This document shows, piece by piece, positions 60,317-64,000 of a DNA stretch of 64,000 bases. The stretch spans positions 103,446,301 to 103,510,300 of the forward strand of contig NC_133896.1 in NCBI RefSeq assembly GCF_964199755.1, written 5' to 3'. How positions within the stretch are numbered: position 1 is the stretch's first letter; each line of letters starts with the position of its first letter. Made by a program: the position numbers and the translations under genes. The stretch is from Larus michahellis (Eukaryota; Chordata; Aves; Charadriiformes; Laridae). The notes below the pieces were generated by a model. The model was not told the origin of the DNA. It was given only the letters and a program-made list of their open reading frames with translations, and made no database searches.

Positions 60317-61629
60317 CTGGAAGAGAAGGAAAACATAACAAAAATCATGGTAAAGTCTGATATATACTCCCCATAACACTAATCACGGCTTCTTTTCCCT
60401 CTCATTACTCAAGACTTCCTTTGTCTACTCGCAGCAGATGTGATCTCTATATGGGACAGGGATAGCAGATAACATCAAGGCTATTTTTTCTTTCATTTTT
60501 AGTTAAAATGCACTTTCTCCCTGTGATATGAATTTTCCCCTTTTTTCTATATCTCAGTCATGTTAGAAATTTAATAGTGTAGAAAGAAATATGCACTTAA
60601 AATATGCATAGCGCATTTTCCTGTGTTGTCCTTTTCACAGACCTTTCCTGTTACTTTTATGTTTACTTCAGATTATTGTTTACTTCACAATTCTTGTTAA
60701 CACAGAAGTAAAGGCTTTTCTTTGGTAGAGTTTTTAATAATTGTAATATTGAAAAGAATTCTATTTAATGCAAATAATCCTTATCCTTATTTTTTAATTT
60801 TTTTTATGTTTTGTTAAAGTCGGTGTTCAAGCTATGGTACGTCTCCATAACTCTGAGTCTTGGTATTGAATGTCCTGACCTTTTATAAAAGATTCATGTT
60901 TCTCGTAGTGCTTTATTTTTCTGACTAAGTCAAAGTAACAAAAACTATGTGGTACCCATCTGCTCCCTAATTCCCTACCTTGTCTTATGGTACAGTGCTT
61001 GTGCACTGAAGAGAGTGATTTCTTGCAAGTCCAGAGAAAGAAATCTTAAATATGTCTCTATCTTCTGGTTGATAGAGGGGAGTGAAAAAAATGAAGTATG
61101 TTGAAGGCAAGTTTTGTAGGGAGGAGAAATGTGTAGGGGAGGAAAAAGCAGGGTGGGGAGCAGCGGGGTCTGTGGGTCAGCAGCCAGTGCTCTCTCAAGG
61201 GTTGGAGCCTCTGGGTCCCCGGGCAGCCAGTAACTGCAACACCAAATGCCTCCCCTCCACCGTCAGCCAGGATTTCTTATGCATGTGGTATAGCAATCCT
61301 TGTGAAAACCTGGATAGTATATACAAGAACTTGGGATGGCCAGATTAAGGGTTTTCATTTATGTCCTCTAGTTTGCAAGCCTTTTCTCTACAAATCTCAG
61401 ACTACTCCACACCATAAATAAATTGTAGAGCACTCAGTAATATGGAGTTTTGAGCATAAGTGTGTTTGTTGCCCTCATTATAGCAGAGATAGATAACATT
61501 TTGCTGCTGTTGATTTTTCGGTTTACTCTCTTTAAGGTGACTTTGGGAATGGGTGTCTAAAAATTAGGTGGCACCCATCTAAATCTAAATCTTTAATATT
61601 GTTCTCATTTTGCCCTATCAAATGTGCCT
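60317..61629. other. BTLA first intron or upstream flank, no exon recognised
   Basis: AT-rich sequence with one GC-richer patch at about 61130-61270. I looked on the minus strand for an ATG followed by a hydrophobic leader and a phase-1 donor and found none that was convincing. Confidence 0.45.
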
Positions 61630-63624
61630 TATCTTGCTTGAAGGGAAAGGAAAAAACGAGAGTTTATAGCCATTGGCAAAATGGGCAGGCCTCTCAGGAA
61701 GGCTACAAAGATGTTGTAAGGCTATGTAGGGAGAAAATTAGGAAGGCCAAAGCCCAACTAGAACTTAACCTGGCTTTGTATGTTAAGAACAATAAAAAAA
61801 GTTTCTGTAAATACATTAGTAACAAAAGGAGGACTCGGGAGAATCTCCATCCTCTATGGGGTGCAGGTGGTAACAGAGTAACAAAGGATGAGGAGAAGGT
61901 GAGGTACTTAATGCCTTCTTTGCCTATTTCTTTAGTAGTAGAGTCGGTTGTTCCCTGAGTACCCAGAGTCCTGAGCTAGTAGACAGGGGCAGGGAGCAGA
62001 ATGAAGCCCCCGTAATCCACAGGGAGATGGTGAGGGACCTGCTCCAACACCTGGATGTACACAATGGGATGGGATCCACCCGAGGGTACTGAGGGAGCTG
62101 GCAGCAGTGTTCACCGAGCCACTTTCCTTCATTTACCAGCAGTCCTGGCAAAACAGGGAGGTCCCAGCTGACTGGAGGCTAGCAAATGTGACGTCCATCC
62201 AAAAGAAGGGCCAGAAGGATGATCGGGAGAACTACAGGCCAGTCAGTCTGACCTCGGTGCCTGGGAAGGTCACAGAACAGATCATCCCGAGTGCCACTAT
62301 GCGGCACATGAAGGACAACCAGGCGATCAGGCCCAGTCGGCCTGGGTTTATGAAAAGCAGGTCCTGCTTGACAAACCTGATCTCCTTCTGTGACAAAGTG
62401 ACCCGTTTGGTGGATGAGGGAAGGGCTGTGGACGTTGTTTACCTGGACTTTAGTAAGGCCTTTGATACAGCATCCCACAGCATCCTCCTGGAGAAACTGG
62501 CTGCCCATGGTTTGGACAGGAGTAGTCTATGCTGGGCTAAAAAACGGCTGGAGGGCTGGGCCCAGAGAGTGGTGGTGAATGGAGTTAAATCCAGTTGACA
62601 GCTGGTCATGAGTGGTGTTCCCCGGGGCTTGGTACTGGGGACAGTTCTGTTTAATATCTTTATCAATGATCTGAACGAGGGGATTGAGTGCACCCTCAGT
62701 AAGTTTGCAGATGACACCAAGTTAGATGGGAGTGTTGATCTGCTTGAGGCTAGAAAGGCTTTGTGGAGGGATCTGAACGGGCTGGATTGATGATCCGAGG
62801 CCAGTGGTATGAGGTTCAACAAGGCCAAGTGCTGGGTCCTGCACTTGGGTCACAACAACCCCATGTAGTGCTAGGGGCTTGGGGAAGAGTGGCTGGAGAG
62901 CTGCCTGGCAGAAAAGGACCTGGGGGTGTTGGTTGACAGCCGGCTGAATATGAGCCAGCAGTGTGCCCAGGTGGCCAAGGCAGTCAACAGCATCCTGGCC
63001 TGTATCAGGAACAGTGTGGTGAGTAGGACCGGGGATGTGATCGTCCTCCTGTGCTCAGCACTGGTGAGGCCCCACCTCGTGTACTGTGTTCAGTTTTGGG
63101 CCCTTCATCACAAAAAAGATTGTGGTGCTGGAGGTCCAGCACCATTGAGGTGCTGGAGCGGGTCCAGAGAAGGGCAACAAAGCTGGTGAAGGGTCTGGAA
63201 AATAAGTCTTATGAGAAGCAGCTGAGGGAGCTGGGATTGTTTAGCCTGGAGAAAGGGAGGTTCAGGAAAGACCTTATCGCTCTCTACAACTCCCTGGAAG
63301 GAGGTTGTGGTGAGGTGGGGGTTGGTCTCTTCTCCCAAGTAACAGGCAATAGGACAAGAGGAAATGGCCTCAAGTTGCACCAGGGTAGGTTTAGATTGTA
63401 TATTAGGAAAAATTTTTACACTGAAAGGGTTATTAAGCATTGGAACAGGCTGCCCAGGAAAGTGGGTGAGTCACCATCCTGGAGGTTTTTAAAAGACGGG
63501 TAGACATAGCACTTAGAGATATAGTTTAGGGATGTTTTTTGTCAGAGTTGGGTTGATGGTTGGACTAGATGATCTGAAAGGTCCCTTCCAACCTAGGCAG
63601 TTCTATGATTCTATGATTCTATGA
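61630..63624 (+). mobile_element. CR1 LINE, about 2.0 kb, relatively well preserved
   Basis: Plus-strand CR1 with the region before RT (SHWQNGQASQEGYKD near 61660), the NYRPVSLTSVPGK block (about 62230), VVYLDFSKAFDT (62435-62470), a FADD catalytic box near 62706, the C-terminal [10 protein letters not shown] segment and KHWNRLPRK (63430). It ends in three copies of the 8-bp repeat TTCTATGA at 63601-63624. The RT catalytic box is intact but frameshifts and stops (for example at 61956 and 62596) divide the frame, and the 5' part is missing. Antisense to BTLA. Confidence 0.95.
63601..63624 (+). repeat. CR1 3' tail repeat (TTCTATGA)3
   Basis: Three 8-bp units that close the CR1, the diagnostic avian CR1 tail. 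Confidence 0.95.
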
Positions 63625-64000
63625 AGTTGAGGAAGAGGCTATTCACTGTAAGGCTGTTATTTGCAGCTGCTGCAAAGAAATTGTGGTCTCTGCCATGTGC
63701 CATAGAGAAACACATCTGCTCACAGGACTTGGCATCCTGGTAAGTTTCTGCTTTGAGGGGTCCAAATCTGAAATCATTCTTGTACACCAATTTTACATTA
63801 GTCAGGATGGCTTTAAATAAGGATTGAAGTGGGGTGAGTAGAGTGGCAAAAGCACACAGGTAAGAAACTTGGACAAGGACTTTAAAATTGGTCCTTGCGG
63901 AAGGGGCGAATAGAGGAAATTCAGATAATTTGGATGGAGATGAGAAAATGAACCAGGAGAACAATAGCTCTGGGAACAAAAAATGTCTTTTTACTAATGA
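63625..64000. other. End of window, no feature recognised
   Basis: Non-coding sequence. The long minus-strand frame here begins with TTG rather than ATG and shows no domain, so it was not accepted as the BTLA leader. Confidence 0.4.

Noticed and set aside
63611-63979. Long minus-strand frame with a hydrophobic start, considered as the BTLA signal exon
   Set aside because: It starts with TTG rather than ATG and no phase-1 donor follows the hydrophobic part at a sensible distance.

Overview
The window is vertebrate, and almost certainly avian, nuclear DNA. It has large introns with GT/AG junctions, long stretches without genes, several CR1 LINE copies (two ending in the avian-type 8-bp 3' tail repeat) and two endogenous-retrovirus insertions. 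It shows no bacterial-style gene packing. Most long open frames are chance frames or lie in retroelements. The supported host genes are two immune-checkpoint genes facing each other: CD200 on the plus strand (about 2.7-19.76 kb) and BTLA on the minus strand (coding exons 56.2-60.3 kb). In mammals the two genes are also adjacent and convergent (human 3q13.2), so this is conserved synteny.

Layout. 1-2.1 kb is upstream flank with a possible unassigned two-exon reading frame. 2.1-2.7 kb is a CpG island with a reversed CCAAT box and a TATA-like box, the probable CD200 promoter. CD200 then has a leader exon, a V-type Ig exon, a C2-type Ig exon and a transmembrane exon, all joined in phase 1. A 9.1-kb intron carrying an antisense CR1 leads to a 3'UTR exon that ends at AATAAA 19733. 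Between the two genes (about 36 kb) lie a solo LTR with 5-bp target duplication (24681-25638), an antisense CR1 (27.5-27.9 kb), a decayed 2.1-kb CR1 (30.7-32.8 kb), a structurally complete but defective ERV with 4-bp target duplication (35362-40827), a second CpG-rich region with exon-like signals (45.6-46.1 kb) and an ancient CR1 remnant (48.2-48.5 kb). BTLA follows on the minus strand: an Ig exon with all six cysteines of the family, a 36-nt exon, the membrane exon, a short cytoplasmic exon and a terminal exon with a YxN motif, an ITIM and an ITSM. Its signal-peptide exon could not be identified. A well-preserved CR1 (61.6-63.6 kb) lies beyond the Ig exon.

Function. CD200 is a membrane ligand that delivers inhibitory signals through CD200R. 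BTLA is an inhibitory lymphocyte receptor that binds HVEM (TNFRSF14) in mammals and signals through SHP-1/SHP-2. They act in separate pathways but share a locus. The most notable host feature is a CD200 whose stop codon falls in the membrane exon, four bases before the splice donor, leaving a cytoplasmic tail of about eight residues and moving the last exon wholly into the 3'UTR. I found no convincing new multi-gene system. The best candidates for undescribed content are the intergenic CpG-rich region at 45.6-46.1 kb and the exon-like pair near 0.3-0.5 kb.
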